In this document: positions 10,201 through 28,247 of the stretch, one piece after another
How positions within the stretch are numbered: the first letter of the stretch is position 1
Layout of the letters: each line of letters opens with the position of its first letter
Origin: Oncomelania hupensis
Taxonomy: Eukaryota; Mollusca; Gastropoda; Littorinimorpha; Pomatiopsidae
NCBI GenBank assembly: GCA_036898135.1
Contig: CM072519.1
Location: 35,454,939 to 35,518,938, forward strand
Length of the DNA: 64,000 nucleotides
Direction of reading: 5' to 3'
Notes under the pieces: model-generated
The model's input: only the letters and a program-made list of their open reading frames with translations
The model's database searches: none
What the model was told of the DNA's origin: nothing
Translations under genes and position numbers: made by a program

Positions 10201-10881
10201 TCTTAATATTTGTTGACGATTTCAGATGGCGGAGAATAATATTAGTATCTTAAATATTCAGTTCTTAAGCTTCCGATGACATTTCCTTTTTTTTTAAATC
10301 TTCAGATCTTAAACTTGGAGCATGTATGGGAATGATTTTGATACTGTATGTATAAAAAGCTATGATTTTGATGCTGTACCTAAAAAACAACTAATAACTA
10401 CTTATATATACAATACTAACAACAACATAGAACTACATGCAGTCCGCTCTTTGCACACACGCACTGATTTATCAAGAACCTGCTGAGACCTGCGCATGCA
10501 AATCATAAGCTTACAGGGCGTAATTTCTAATTACAATTATTACCGTTGGCATTAGAGAGAAGACTAGGCATATGAAAAAGGGAGAAAACCTCGTCTAGTC
10601 CAAGCTACGCTTTTACGACTGTGTATTAGACGATGAGACAATGTGTAAGTTACACTATCGGGAACAACACAAGGTAGCGGCCATGGAATAAATGTATAAA
10701 GTTAGGAATGGACGTGGGTTAATAATATTGGTTAAACGTTACTGCATAGCGCATTGACTATTAAAGTTGGAATGTTAGTTTTAACAAATTTCAATCGAAT
10801 TTTGATCGTTATGCTAAAGTTTTTAGTATCCACACCCCAACAAGGGCAAGTGCTGAGATTGAGTCTTCGTTCTATTTCAGG

Positions 10882-12339
10882 ATGGAGTTCCCTTGGTAAA
10901 ATATTTATTTGCGATATTTTTCGTTTTTTTTTTCACCACTTTCAGCTAAATAATCTGTATATAGAAACATATTTTAATAAATAATCATTTGCTTAACAAA
11001 CAATGTAGTATCTCTCTAAATAATATATTTTCTCCGTAAATAACTTATTATTTACCTAAACAATACATTGTTTACGTAAAACAATACATTGTTTACATAA
11101 ATAAATCATGATATATTAGTTAGAAATGTTCTTAAATAATTTTTTTACCTCTATAATGCATTATTTAACAGAATTAGCTTTTTAAAAAAAGTATTATTTG
11201 AAGATGTTGCAAATACAATGCATTATTTGTGTAAACAATTCATTGTTTAGGAGAAACAACGAAGCTTAACGTTTTATTGCATCAGCGTTAAGGACGATCA
11301 CCACGTCGCCACCCTGACAATAATGATTATCATCATCATATCAAAGATGAGATCCTACGGATCTCTTGATGCTTTTACTGCAATTTTAATTATTTAGGGG
11401 ATTCCAGGATTCGCTTGAAAACTTGGTTTTTATAATTTGACTGCTTTCTATAATTAAATGCAAGGTCTTTCCAAAGATTGTGTATCCAAAATTTGTGTTA
11501 GTTACTTATTTTTCAATATAAATTACTTAACAAATTCGAAGATAAAACGTCTGTAACCTCCCGAACACAAACGGAAGGTCAAGATCACTTTTTGTTTGTT
11601 TGGGAGTATTCAGTTTTTGAGTAGCCCGTCAGAAAAAAAAAAACGCTTTCTTTTTGTATTTATTTGCCCCAAAACGCAGAGATAGGTTTAAAAGAAGTGG
11701 TAATAGGAGGAGTAATGAATTGTTGAAAACTGGAATCAACCTCTAGCTATTTTTGTTCACAAGACCGCCATTAACGTGCAAGTTCTCCATTTTTATTTAT
11801 TCTAAAGGCAATCCTGCCAATGCAGAAATAATGATGGATCCCACTTTTCCGGAAGCGTTACTCAAGAAGTTTCGTATATTTATACTGTTGCGAACATATA
11901 AAAAATCAGAGTGAAATAAAGCAGTTGCCTCATTTTAAATCACAAAACGGGACAAAATCACTATTTTCCACACTTCTTTATCACAACCACACAGTTATAC
12001 GACTTGTATCTGCGAATTCCCTAATTAATAAAAATTGCAGTACCTAAACAATTAATTGTTTACGCGAATAATGAATTATTTTAGCAAATTCTGCTAAATA
12101 ATGCATTATATATATGTAAATAATTTATTATTTAGCAAAAATGCCTTATTTACCTCTATCATGATTTATTTACCTAAACGGTATATTGTTTAGGTAAATA
12201 ATAAGTTATTTATCGACAAAATATATTATTTAGATAATCTTACATTGTTTGTAAACAAATGATTATTTAGAAAATATGCTTCTAAATACAGATTGTTTAG
12301 CTGAAAGTGGTAAAAACAATTTTACAAAGGGAGCTCCAT
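10882..12339. mobile_element. Foldback (long-TIR) element made of small palindromes
   Basis: The ends are inverted copies starting ATGGAG(T/C)TCCCTT. Similarity between arms continues for some 350 bp (10882 to about 11255 against 12339 back to about 12030), including CACTTTCAGCTAAA and ATAACTTATTATTTACC on both arms. Within the arms, short near-palindromes of 16-20 bp follow one another, for example 11036-11055, 11057-11074 and 11076-11095, alternating AAACAAT..ATTGTTT and AAATAAT..ATTATTT types. The centre shows no transposase. The superfamily is unknown. AT flanks both ends but cannot be separated from the inverted repeat. Confidence 0.75.
12165..12170 (-). terminator. Candidate polyadenylation signal of gene A
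   Basis: First AATAAA that I find on the minus strand past the gene A stop codon, about 256 nt downstream. It lies inside the foldback element, so the gene A 3' UTR probably includes element sequence. Position only; no cleavage evidence. Confidence 0.35.
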
Positions 12340-12425
12340 AATGCAATGTCCACATCCGAAAAGTGTTCCAGGCTTAGGCCTCAGCAGTCTCTGATACTCA
12401 GCCTCTGCACAAGTCATCCTGCTTT

Positions 12426-18247
<5,822 letters not shown>

Positions 18248-18249
18248 CT

Positions 18250-21200
18250 GAAAGACAGAAAAAAAGATGGTAAACCATTCAAATGTATTTCCAGATACTC
18301 GCACACGTACACATAGCTGAAAAAAATCAGCATTTTCAAAAGAACATGGTTGGTCATCACTCTGAGAAAAACAAAGATGACAAGGCATTCATATGTATTA
18401 CCAGACATTCGAACACATAGTTGAAAATCATAAGTTTCAAAATAGTTAATTTTCGCGGGATAGGGAAACGCTTTTCATCCAGAAACATCTGACCCTGCAG
18501 CCGTACAGGTAAACGCAGCAAAATCTACAGTCACAAACCAAATTGCCTTAAACTCTATTATCCTTCATAATTTCTGTCTTCATATAATCGTAGGCATATT
18601 TAAGGTATGAAACTTGCAGAAGTTATAACAAATACATTGTTTGTTTTTTTTTTAAAATGAGCAGCATCAAGAACAAGAACAAGAACAACATTGCAGCGGT
18701 TCGGTAATGTGTGTAAAGGCAAAACTGTAAAATGTGTGGTGAAGCCGAATAGCTGGTGACACACTGCGTAGCTGAGTGTAGTTGAGGCTTACGTTCCACC
18801 TCTCCACTAGAGAGAGATAGGCTACTCAGAGAGTCTCAGCTACGCTGCGATAGTTGGTAGTACAAACAGTGCTGCTGTTGTTTAGTAATGCTATACACAC
18901 AAACAACAATCATGTAAACGCAACAGAAATATGCCGTCTCCAATTATAAAACAAACTGTCAATGGTAAACTATTTTAATAGGATTCGGAGCTCTAAACAG
19001 GAGTGTGACTCATGCTAGCCGAAATGAAAATGGATAACATACCCCAAGACTCCACCTAGGATTTAACTAGTTAAACCTGAAATCACCGTCTTGAACACAC
19101 CCTCGAAACGAAAGCATTGTGCATTTAGTCATTTCCGCATTCGAGACTCGAGACTCAAAATGTGTAATTTCACTTTAAGTTCAATAGAACAATACATTTA
19201 GGTATATATAAAATGGGGTGAAATAAAACACACGTGCAAACCTACTGCAAATAATAGTGGTTATTACAGCATTCATGTAGACCTTTAATCGTTTATGCTA
19301 TATGTTAGTGCGTCTTGGGCGAAGTGTCTTCAAATACTGATTTATATTTAAACTATTTTGTTAAACTATTTTGTACAATGCTGGATCGTAGTGGCCAGCC
19401 CCTTGAGAAGCTTTCTGTGCTTGAAAGTGCGCTATACATGTATAAGGACAATCCTTTTTCTTTAATTTCAGTACACATAAGTAATACTGACGGATTAAAA
19501 CAATATAACACTAATGAGAAATAGTAGGCCAGCTACATTTTGAATAAAATAGACAAAGAATAACAGGTTTTTCGTCAATGTCAGCGAGTGTTATTACTTT
19601 TTAGTGTCAGTCATTAACTTTTACTGACACAATCTTGTGTGTGTGTGTGTGTGTGTTTGTTTGTGTGTGTAGGGGTGTTTGTGTGTGTTTGTGTGTGTAG
19701 AGGTGTTTGTAATTGTGTGTGTGTGTCTGTAGGGCTTGTGTGTGTGAGCGTACTCGTGTGTGTGTGTGTGTGTGTGTGTGTGGAAGGGTGTGTTGATTGT
19801 TCTTTGTAAAGATGAAATTCAACGAATACAAATAACAAAATTTCCTGTTGTTTTCAGCGTACAAACAAAGCATAGTGTGTGTGTTTGTTTGTGTGTGTGT
19901 GTGTGGGTGTGCGCGCGTGTGTGTGTGCGTGTGTGTGTGAATGTTCTAAATACAATCACATACATTTAACTGCAAGATAATATAAATATTGCACGGCAGT
20001 ACTGATCTTGTAAATATCACCCAAATATTTTATGTAAACGGGAACTTTAAGAAAACAAGGATTGCTTTAAGAAAATGAGTTCACAAGGTTGAAGGAGATA
20101 AAACATAGCAGAATTAAATAACCTATATACCTGTATTTCCATAGCAAATGTATTACAGAAGTTTGGTTCAAGCTAACAACTTTGTTGAGACTCACAAGCC
20201 AGTAAATGGGAACTATTTGTGAAGGACGTTTAATACGTTAATTATTCATTGTTGACGTTTCAATCCTTGTTTTAGTTAAAATTGTTCAAGATCTCTGTAT
20301 CGATATTTTCGATACTTGGTCATGTCTATTCTATACTCCCCGAACGGGGCAACACAGGAATGTATTCTTAATTCCTTTTGTGGTTTGTATCGTCTACGTC
20401 CCTAAAAGCAGGAATACATCAATAGGCATATATGCATATTCTCCATTCTTAATAAATACTGAAATCCTGCCACCTTAAGCAAAGATAATGTTGACTAATG
20501 CTGAAGTTCGGTTTTACACATTAAAGGGCCCCGAAGACTTCCAAGGCTTTATTTACTTTTGGCGAAAATGGGGTTGGCCTAAAATTCGCATTGTTGTTAC
20601 AAAAAAGCAATGATCAAGCGTGCTTTCGTTGCCCAAACCAACTGCTAAATATTTGAATTTTCCATTTCTGTTCTGACAAGGAATGAAAGGGAGTGATTTC
20701 CCCTGTTTAACGGTACCCCAATACGCTCTACGATCTGCTGGATAATATTTTTTTACAGCTAAGAAGGTATCTAGTGTTCGCTGTTCATGGGCACATAACT
20801 ACGGAATTTATTGATTTAAAAAAAAAATTAAGCTACAACTACTATCGAAGAAGATGACTTTTATTTTAGATCTAGCAAGATATTTTTTTCAAGTGGGGCA
20901 ACATTCACTGTGAATGTTAAAGGGACTTGTTGAGGGGATCCAAGTGGGTCCCTGTAAACAAAAAGCTTGGTGTTATAATCGAAGTCAACTACTTGGCTAC
21001 AACCAGCAATTATTGCCGTATTATTAATTAATGGATTTAAAAACGACTGGTAGTGTTCAACATTTACCAATAAGTGACTTTGATCAACACCACCGAAAAA
21101 TTAGTCATTGTCCTTTTGATTCCGCACATACGTACATTGTCAGTTGATTGCATTGTGCTTCAGTGGGAAAGGGGAGAGGGGAGAGGGGCGATCACATCTA

Positions 21201-21392
21201 ATTAATTTACATGAACCCTGTTGCCATGGTTATAGCATGCGACGTTGCGTGCAAAAAGTATCAATGAATAACTTATTCAGCTTCCATAATATAAAACATC
21301 GCTTCGTTTTAGGAAATACAAAACCCTTGGAGAGCGCATTCAGAAACAGACGCATTGCTGCGCTATAATTATGAATCTTCTTTAATATTTTT
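18250..21392. other. Intergenic, mostly unannotated
   Basis: Upstream of gene A. It must hold its 5' UTR exon and promoter, but I could not identify them. It includes a short inverted repeat (18764-18847), a long GT-rich tract (19634-19944) and otherwise AT-rich sequence without recognised genes. Confidence 0.5.
19634..19944. repeat. Interrupted (GT)n microsatellite
   Basis: GT/TTTGTG-type repeats in three blocks, separated by a unique stretch at about 19800-19875. Confidence 0.85.
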
Positions 21393-21628
21393 CCCACCGT
21401 CGTAGCTCAAGTGTTAGAGCGTTCGCCTGACACACCAATAACCCAGGTTCGAATCCCCTGGTGGTAAAAAATAAGTAGCAATTTTTTACTGTCCATTTTA
21501 GCAGTTCGATTTCTCTGGTGGTTCAGTGTTGATTTAGGTCCCTACCGTTCATTCCTTGGGATGGGTATCCCCGTCTGCCATATCGCCAATGGTGGGTATA
21601 GACGTTAAACCTCAATGTTCATTCTTTA
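21393..21628 (+). mobile_element. tRNA-derived SINE, family S2
   Basis: The first 75 bp fold like a tRNA relic: acceptor-like CCACCGT pairing with the GGTGG near 21461, A-box TAGCTCAAGTG, B-box GGTTCGAATCC (21446-21456). The body ends with a conserved tail (CCGTCTGCCATATCGCCAAT and GACGTTAAACC). The tail recurs at 37827-37925, and a related head lies on the minus strand at 43768-43843. Confidence 0.75.
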
Positions 21629-21959
21629 ATATTAGGACGATGATGATTATTATTATTAATAATGACGATATTATTTTTTTTTTCTCACTCCTAAACACCC
21701 CTTCCATTTTTCCGCTACAACCATCCGTAAAAATAAGCAGTCCATCGTAATTTTCCTGTCAGACCAAAATATAACTAGTCTACCAGTACTACGGAGTCAG
21801 GACATTATTTATTTTGAATACATCTAGTTGTTAGATCTGCTCCTACTAGCACGATTGTTTGCTGTCCACGTTAATATAACTACATCATAATCATCGCCGT
21901 CGTTATCAAGATAATGATGGTGACTTGTATAGCACCATTATCTATTGTTCATATTCAAG

Positions 21960-21982
21960 ACGCGTATCCACCTCCTCCTCCA

Positions 21983-22031
<49 letters not shown>

Positions 22032-22192
22032 TATAGCACCGTCGTCATCATCATCATTATCATCTTTTTCCTTATATGTCCTCCTGCTCCTCCTCTTCCT
22101 CATTATCCCCATCAGCAGCAACAGCTATGGTAGCGTCATCGTCATTATCCTCCTCCTCATCATCATCATCGTCGTCGTCGTCGTCGTTTTCC
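21960..22192. repeat. Mixed trinucleotide repeats (TCA, CAG, TCC, TCG)
   Basis: Imperfect CAT/TCA, CAG and TCC/TCG runs. They give poly-Ser frames that are not genes. Confidence 0.8.
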
Positions 22193-23027
22193 ATTTCAAA
22201 ACAAAATCAAGAGAAGAAATCTTTACTTCGCTTTAAAAAAGGAAAAAAGAAAAAAGAGAGTGAAACTGAAGAGTGCTATATATATTTCTAGGACTGTATG
22301 ACGACTGTCGTAGGCCTATTGATCATGATAGCGTCTCTTTTGATGTGAGATAGCTAACGTTGAATCTGAATCTGAATCTGAAAGTATACACTGTGCTATC
22401 AAAGCTGATATTTCTACAGTGTTGCGCGCAGGGAGCAAGAAAAAAAAAACTGTAAAAAGAAGGAAGCAACTCAAACGATAGAGGGTGATAAGTGAGGGTA
22501 AAAAAAAAAAAATTCAGGTTTCATGATTCTAGCTAAGCCAATCTGGCTACCGTGGCGGTCCCCGGAGATAAGCCCCGACCAGCACAGCCTCAGCCTTCAT
22601 CACCACTACTTTCTGAGGGATATAAAAATAAGCTAGAATGGGAGGGACTTTAGCGTTTCACCCGTCCCCTATACGCTTAATGTGTCCGGGGACGTAAATT
22701 TACTATTTAAAAAAAAAAAAAGGGGACTTTAGCCCCTGCTTGAAGGATGCCAAGCTGGGGGCCTCGGCTACTACTGCCGGTAAAGAATTCCACACCGGAA
22801 TTGTTCTGGGGAGAAAGCTGAATTTAAAGGAGTTTGTTTTAGTTGTCAGTTGGCGGAATTTAAATCGAATCAATATTAACTTGTGTCAATGAAGTTCTTC
22901 TCTCTATTAAGCCACGCATTGAAGAGACTTACCGTTCATGCCAATGAAATTCTTGAAAGACGCTTTTCACTTTTAACAGGCTCCGACACACATACACACA
23001 CACGCACACACCCACACACGAACACAA

Positions 23028-23066
23028 TCCGCTGGACCTAAAGCAATAATCATGTAATGTAATGCA
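23028..23066 (+). repeat. Retroposon family R, 3' tail only
   Basis: CCGCTGGACCTAAAGCAATA followed by ATGTAATG units, the same tail as the long copies at 7053-7645 and 49255-51305. Confidence 0.6.
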
Positions 23067-23584
23067 ACACACGAACACACACACCTAGTTTTTCTTCTTT
23101 CCCTAGTGGGCCGCCGCCTTTAACATCTTAAAGATTCTGCAGCCAAAGAAGATTCTACGTTCCTACAGATGGTGCGAAATGGTGGTGTGAACTCGTATTA
23201 TTTTTTTAATTGACAGCCATACAATGTGGTAACTAACTAAAGACAGCGGTGTTTGAACTGTTGAGAGACGCCGTGCGTGCATGCACGTTCCTATTAAGCT
23301 CACATCTAGCTGGGTCTAGTGACTTAAAAAAAGATATACAGGCTTTTTTGTGTAAAGAGCATAGCTGGATTATGGATGGAATAGGAGTAAGTAAAATGAC
23401 ATCAGACTCACTTTAATATGGTGTTCGTCGTGTGTATTTGCTCACTGCGAAATAAGCAACAATAAAAAAAAGTATGACTGTGAGTAAGAAATATTTCCTG
23501 ATCGAACTGGAAGAAAACGGTGTACCCGGAAATTGCCGCACGTCAATCCTAAAATGTCAAGACATTCAACTTTCAACCTTTTCC

Positions 23585-23589
<5 letters not shown>

Positions 23590-23648
<59 letters not shown>
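23590..23648. repeat. (CT)n microsatellite
   Basis: Perfect 59-bp CT repeat. Confidence 0.95.
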
Positions 23649-23651
<3 letters not shown>

Positions 23652-23780
23652 TTTTGCAAAAACTTATCATTTCCATGAGTTATATAAACCAACTGTAGTA
23701 GGTTATACAGTCACCCCCACCCCTGCCCCTGGAGCATTGCTTGTAGCATAAAACGTAGGTGTTCTCTTCCCAATTTAATT

Positions 23781-23782
<2 letters not shown>

Positions 23783-23844
<62 letters not shown>

Positions 23845-23861
23845 TAATAATAATAATAATA

Positions 23862-23919
<58 letters not shown>
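23783..23919. repeat. (AAT)n microsatellite
   Basis: About 137 bp AAT repeat with two single-base slips. Confidence 0.95.
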
Positions 23920-24810
23920 TAGCGCATTTCCCAATTTAAAAAGCGGTTCAAAGGACAATTCTCATGCACCAAAGAAAGAAAAAAGTCCTTACGATAAAAA
24001 AAATGAATAAAAAACATACATCAAAGAGACGAAAGAAAATGTAAAAAAAAAATAATTTTAAAAAAAGTGGCTTTAGAAATGGAGTCTTATGAAGAGTCTC
24101 TTCGCTACCATTAGAAATGGAGTCACATTATAACGTCTAGTCAGCAACCGATCCGTATAATGTTATCAGTCTGCAGTCACTCCCAGATCGATGGCTGAAT
24201 ACAGGACTAGGCCTAAAAAAAATTCGAGCTGAAATCAGTTCCGACTAGCCGATAACTTGGTTAACTGCAGTACAAGCGCCGTACACGGCAATATAATTAT
24301 ATTGAGGGGGAGTATCGGTACTGCGACTCGGCGTTGCATAAAGAGTGCTGTGCTTTCCAGTCACCCAGTAAGACCTTGTTCTCTTTTCATACCTGCGTCA
24401 AACCTACCTAGCCTATTCTTCGTATGCAAGCAAGCTCATCGAAAAATATACACCAGAACAGCCGCTTGACGAATAGCAAAATAATACAAGCTCGAAGCTG
24501 CAGCCTACCTAGATCGCCAATCTATCAAATATTATCACGGAACGGGCTTGATAAAGAACCAGTATGCTTACCTTATCTGACAAGATAATACACAAGTCCA
24601 AATACTGGCGTACAAGGGTAAAATAGGACGCCCACTTTCTCGTTTTACACACTCGAAATATTCAACTGGAGGTTGACACTAATGTACGACGCTTTCCTCT
24701 GTGTTTGGTGTGTAGTCTCTCAAAGTGGGTGGTGCGGTCACGTGATAATGCGTGTCATGCTATTCTTAGCTGTGCAAGGTCATGGCGCGTTCTTGAAGAG
24801 GCATTCCCCT

Positions 24811-24826
24811 TGATGACGTCACGTGG
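24811..24826. promoter_or_regulatory. Overlapping CRE and E-box
   Basis: GATGACGTCACGTGGC holds a perfect palindromic CRE (TGACGTCA) overlapping CACGTG. A TTAAAATA TATA-like word follows at about 24829, and another TCACGTGA is at 24737-24744. It lies about 6.6 kb from the gene A start codon. A regulatory role is only a possibility. Confidence 0.3.
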
Positions 24827-24884
24827 CTTAAAATAGCAACTGGTTTGGGCAGCCGGCGCGGAGTTGAATAGGCTTTGCAAAGTG

Positions 24885-25760
24885 TATTTTATTTGCCCAG
24901 TGTATTTTGTACTGATCAGAATTCGAGGGAATTGAGGAAACAAGCGTACAAAGCATACAAAAGCACTGTTTGTAGGAAGTTTAATGCACATAGAAGAAAT
25001 ATGCATGCCAGTTACGTACAATGAAGTGTAGAGATTCTAAAGCATATAATTATTGGAAGTTTTTGAATGAGCGCTCGAGTAATGAACCACCTAATGTAGC
25101 CTATGCCTACACACGATGACTTCGTTAATTATTTTGAAGAGCTTGGTAACATCCCTGGGAATGAAATTCTACATCCTACAGACCCCCTTGACACCGAAAC
25201 ACACGTATTTGATAATAGCAGTTTAACTGCTGATATTACACACGAGGAGGTGTTAAAATCTATTAGAAAATTAAAAAATAACAAAGCTTGTGGTATTAAT
25301 TATAACGGTGCTTAGCTGTATGGGTAAACTTTTCACCAGCGTAATTAATGACAGGATTAACCTATTTCTAGACTCAAATAATTTGTTAGGTAGTGAACAA
25401 GCAGGTTTTAGGAAAGGAAATTCAACCACTGACCACGTTTTTACTCTTTATTGCTTAATTGACATTTATTTGCAGCAAAGGAAAAAATTGTTTTGTACGT
25501 TTATTGATTATAAAAAAAGCATTTGACAATGTAGCCTACAGTGTAATATGCTTTGGGAGAAGTTAATGAAAACTGGTATTACTGGAAGAGTTTTTACAGT
25601 GATTAAAGGTATGTATGAAAAAGCCAAGTCATGTGTTAGAACCCATGATGGTCTGTCATCTACTTTTTTTTAACGTGTAACGCTGGAGTGAGGCAAGGAG
25701 AAAATCTGTCACTTGTATTATTTTCTTGGATTTTGAATGATCCGGATCAGGGATCAGGTT
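24885..25760 (+). pseudogene. LINE ORF2 fragment (linker and RT), frameshifted
   Basis: Plus-strand frames show the endonuclease-RT linker (ELRKQAYKAYKSTV, then WKFLNER), the start of RT (LKSIRKLKNNKACG), the block GSEQAGFRKGNSTTDHVF, motif A as FIDYKKxAFDNV with a frameshift, and the motif B block as GVRQGENLS. At least four frameshifts break it. It differs from the multi-copy LINE family further on. Confidence 0.8.
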
Positions 25761-25793
25761 AAAAGGTGTGTACAGTTCTTAAGAGAACAATTG

Positions 25794-25794
<1 letters not shown>

Positions 25795-25850
<56 letters not shown>
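25795..25850. repeat. (AAT)n microsatellite at a LINE 3' boundary
   Basis: ATA/AAT repeat directly after the LINE fragment. Confidence 0.9.
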
Positions 25851-25883
25851 TTCAGAAAAGAATTTTTTTTTGTTTTTTTTTTG

Positions 25884-26705
25884 GTTTAAACATAATTTTA
25901 TTCAGGAAACAAGTAAACCAGGCATGGAGAACATAAAGGGCACACAAAAGCAAAGCTTAAATGAGTGTTACCCTTTGATAAATGACAACAATGAAATGTC
26001 TGGCGAACAGACACAAGTACAAAGCAATAAATAAATTTAAAAAAAAAAATAATTTTTTAAAGTTGAAATACGTACTCCCATATTAAATAACTGGAAAAAA
26101 ACAAACAAACGTTTTTTCATTGCTGCCACTCGACTTTCCTTTCTTTCTTTCTATATCAGTTGAGTAGGCTTATAATATAAAGATGTTGTTATTCTTCTTA
26201 TTGATAATTGTTCTTGTTTTGTTGTTCTTGTTGTTGTTTGTTAAGTTGCAAACATATATATTTATCAAGTATACCAAACATTCAGCTATATAGAAAAGAA
26301 ATGTGTATTAGTGAGAGCCAAGTCCATGAGCTTTATTGAAACACAACTTTGTTAAGGACACACACCTACATAGCACACACCCCTCCTTCCCTTCACCCAC
26401 ACCACTTCCCCGCATCACCTTCGCTCCTCCTTCCCGCACACATACACAGACATTGGACGCACAAACTTGAAATTGCTGCAGGCGAACCCGACTGGCGACA
26501 GAAAGAAAAACCCGGAGTCTCACTCGTACACACAGCACAGTATTATCATGACTTTCCCGAAACGCCACATACGTTGTGCTGACAATGGGTCATATTTCGT
26601 CCCCATTTTTAAGTACTTTGCAGTGCTCGAACCCTAACCCTAATACAAACCCTAACCCAGCCCTAACCCTAACGGATCATTGTTCTGACGTCAAAACAAG
26701 TAGGC
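25884..26705. repeat. Dispersed repeat T with telomere-like units, copy 1
   Basis: Shares long stretches in the same order with 47449-48228: GAGAACATAAAGGGCACA, CTACCCTTTGATAAAT-like, a CA-rich block, ACATACG, then imperfect CCCTAA units (26628-26672) and a GTCAAAA end. The CCCTAA units match the animal telomere motif but are embedded in the repeat rather than at a chromosome end. Confidence 0.7.
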
Positions 26706-27687
26706 ATGTCAATACAAGTTATGTAGATGTTCACTGATTTGTCCAGATAACACTGTGTAAGTGTGCCCACGCTCCACTTGCATTGTTGGAAGCACGCACG
26801 CGCGCGCACACACACCTACACACACGAACATAAAAAACACACACACGCACATTATAACAACAACAACAACAACAACAACAACAATTATCTTGATAACATG
26901 ACCATGACCTCTTCACAGCAAATTATGAGATAATATAGCCTCTGTGGCATAAACTCATTGTATGACGTCAATTTTGCAAAATAGGCCTATTCTAATTTTG
27001 TTTAATTTGTGTGAGTGGGCGTGCGCGCGCGCGCGTGTGTGTGTGTGTGTGTGTTTGTGTGAATTCATATTATTTTAATTTTTATTGTCTTGTTTAGTTT
27101 TTTTATACTTAAAAAAATAATATTGTTATTATTTTAAAATAATAATAATAGTTTTTTTTTTAATTTATTGTGTTTATAATTAAATATGTTGTCTAATATC
27201 ACAAATGTGAGTAGACGTTAAATCAAAAATAAATAAATAAATAATACACACACACACCCCCACACCCACACCCACACATACACTAACAACAAATTTGTCA
27301 TATACATCATCAACAAAATATAAAAGCAATGGGGAAAACAAACGTACGGCAAGGCGTTAGTATTTTGAAGACACGCAATATTAATCAATAACACAGTCGG
27401 AAAAAAAAAAAACTTAACGCAAGGAGTAAACTAACTCACTAAAATAAATATAGAATACACTTTTTCCCCAATCACTCAAGTTCAAGGGAAATATTTTGAT
27501 AATGTAAATACATGTAATGTTAATAGCTGCTGCTTCTTCACTTTTGCGCATCATTAATAAGAAAGGGATTTAAAAAAATGAAAGGTAATAAATTGCGCTG
27601 GTTATTTCATTAAAATATTCACTGAGATAATAAAACTTGGCCTGGTTGTTGTGTTATTGTTGTTCTTCTTCTTGTTGATGAAGATGG

Positions 27688-27764
<77 letters not shown>

Positions 27765-28109
27765 TCGATGCAAATGTAGCCTAATCGCCGGTGTCGTCGT
27801 CGTGTTCCTCGATTGTTCTCCTTCTTGATTTCTTCTTGTTCTCTTCTATCTACATTGCACTGTGCAGTGTAATATCAAGTGTTGTCTTTCAGCAGGACCT
27901 TGTTGTTGTTGTTGTTGTTGTTGTTGCTGTTGATGTTTTTTTCTTGTTTGTGGTGATGGTGGTAGCGGTAGTGGGGGTGGTTGTGATGGTGGTATTGCTG
28001 TTGCTGCTGCCGCTGTTTGTTCTGCCTCTAATGTTTTGTGTTAGCTTCCTTCTCCTCCTCTTCCATCTTGGCCTCATCCTCCTCTTCGTCTTCCTCTCAG
28101 TGTACAGTT
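26706..28109. other. Intergenic downstream of gene B
   Basis: Contains CA and CAA repeats (26795-26885), a GT tract (27017-27060), a SINE-S2-like tail word GTAGACGTTAAA (about 27213), a GAT microsatellite (27687-27763) and GTT-type repeats. No gene seen. Confidence 0.5.
27687..27763. repeat. (GAT)n microsatellite
   Basis: About 77 bp GAT repeat, some 350 bp past the gene B stop codon. Confidence 0.93.
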
Positions 28110-28247
28110 TTAATATCGGTTATTGTCATCCGCAGCACCTTGGGGAGACGAACTCGACGCCTCCCTCGGTACCTCGGTCTCCCTCCACGTTTTGAACGAC
28201 AGGTAGAAATGACCGCACATCGCAAAAAACGTGAAAAACCCGAAAGC
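28110..28247 (-). CDS. Gene B coding exon 4 (stop codon)
   Basis: Acceptor GTGTGTCGCAG, 45 codons and TAA. Helix 4 and the C-terminal tail. Confidence 0.88.
   Translation of the reverse strand, partial: AFGFFTFFAMCGHFYLSFKTWRETEVPREASSSSPQGAADDNNRY

Larger units (their letters stand above)
7646..10881. other. Non-coding, AT-rich intergenic stretch
   Basis: Contains a CT microsatellite (7824-7900), a pyrimidine-rich patch near 8250-8330 and a 41-bp tandem duplication (10119-10200). I see no coding region, RNA gene or recognisable transposon in the rest. Confidence 0.5.
22193..24884. other. Intergenic, mostly unannotated
   Basis: Contains a tail fragment of retroposon family R (23028-23066), a CT microsatellite (23590-23648), an AAT microsatellite (23783-23919) and a CpG-richer patch with a CRE/E-box overlap (24811-24826). 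Around 22740-22880 the sequence looks like an old LINE relic, but I cannot name it. Confidence 0.45.

Noticed and set aside
18788..18890. Candidate 5' UTR exon of gene A ending at a GTAAGC donor
   Set aside because: The segment lies within the inverted CTGCGTAGCTGAG pair and could equally be a small repeat. No independent support.
20521..20530. TTAAAGGGCC as the end of a piggyBac-like element
   Set aside because: No matching inverted end with TTAA was found; the nearby TTAAAGGGA at 20914 is in direct, not inverted, orientation.
26628..26672. Chromosome-fusion scar or true telomere
   Set aside because: The CCCTAA units are few, imperfect and recur inside the same dispersed repeat at 48130-48195.
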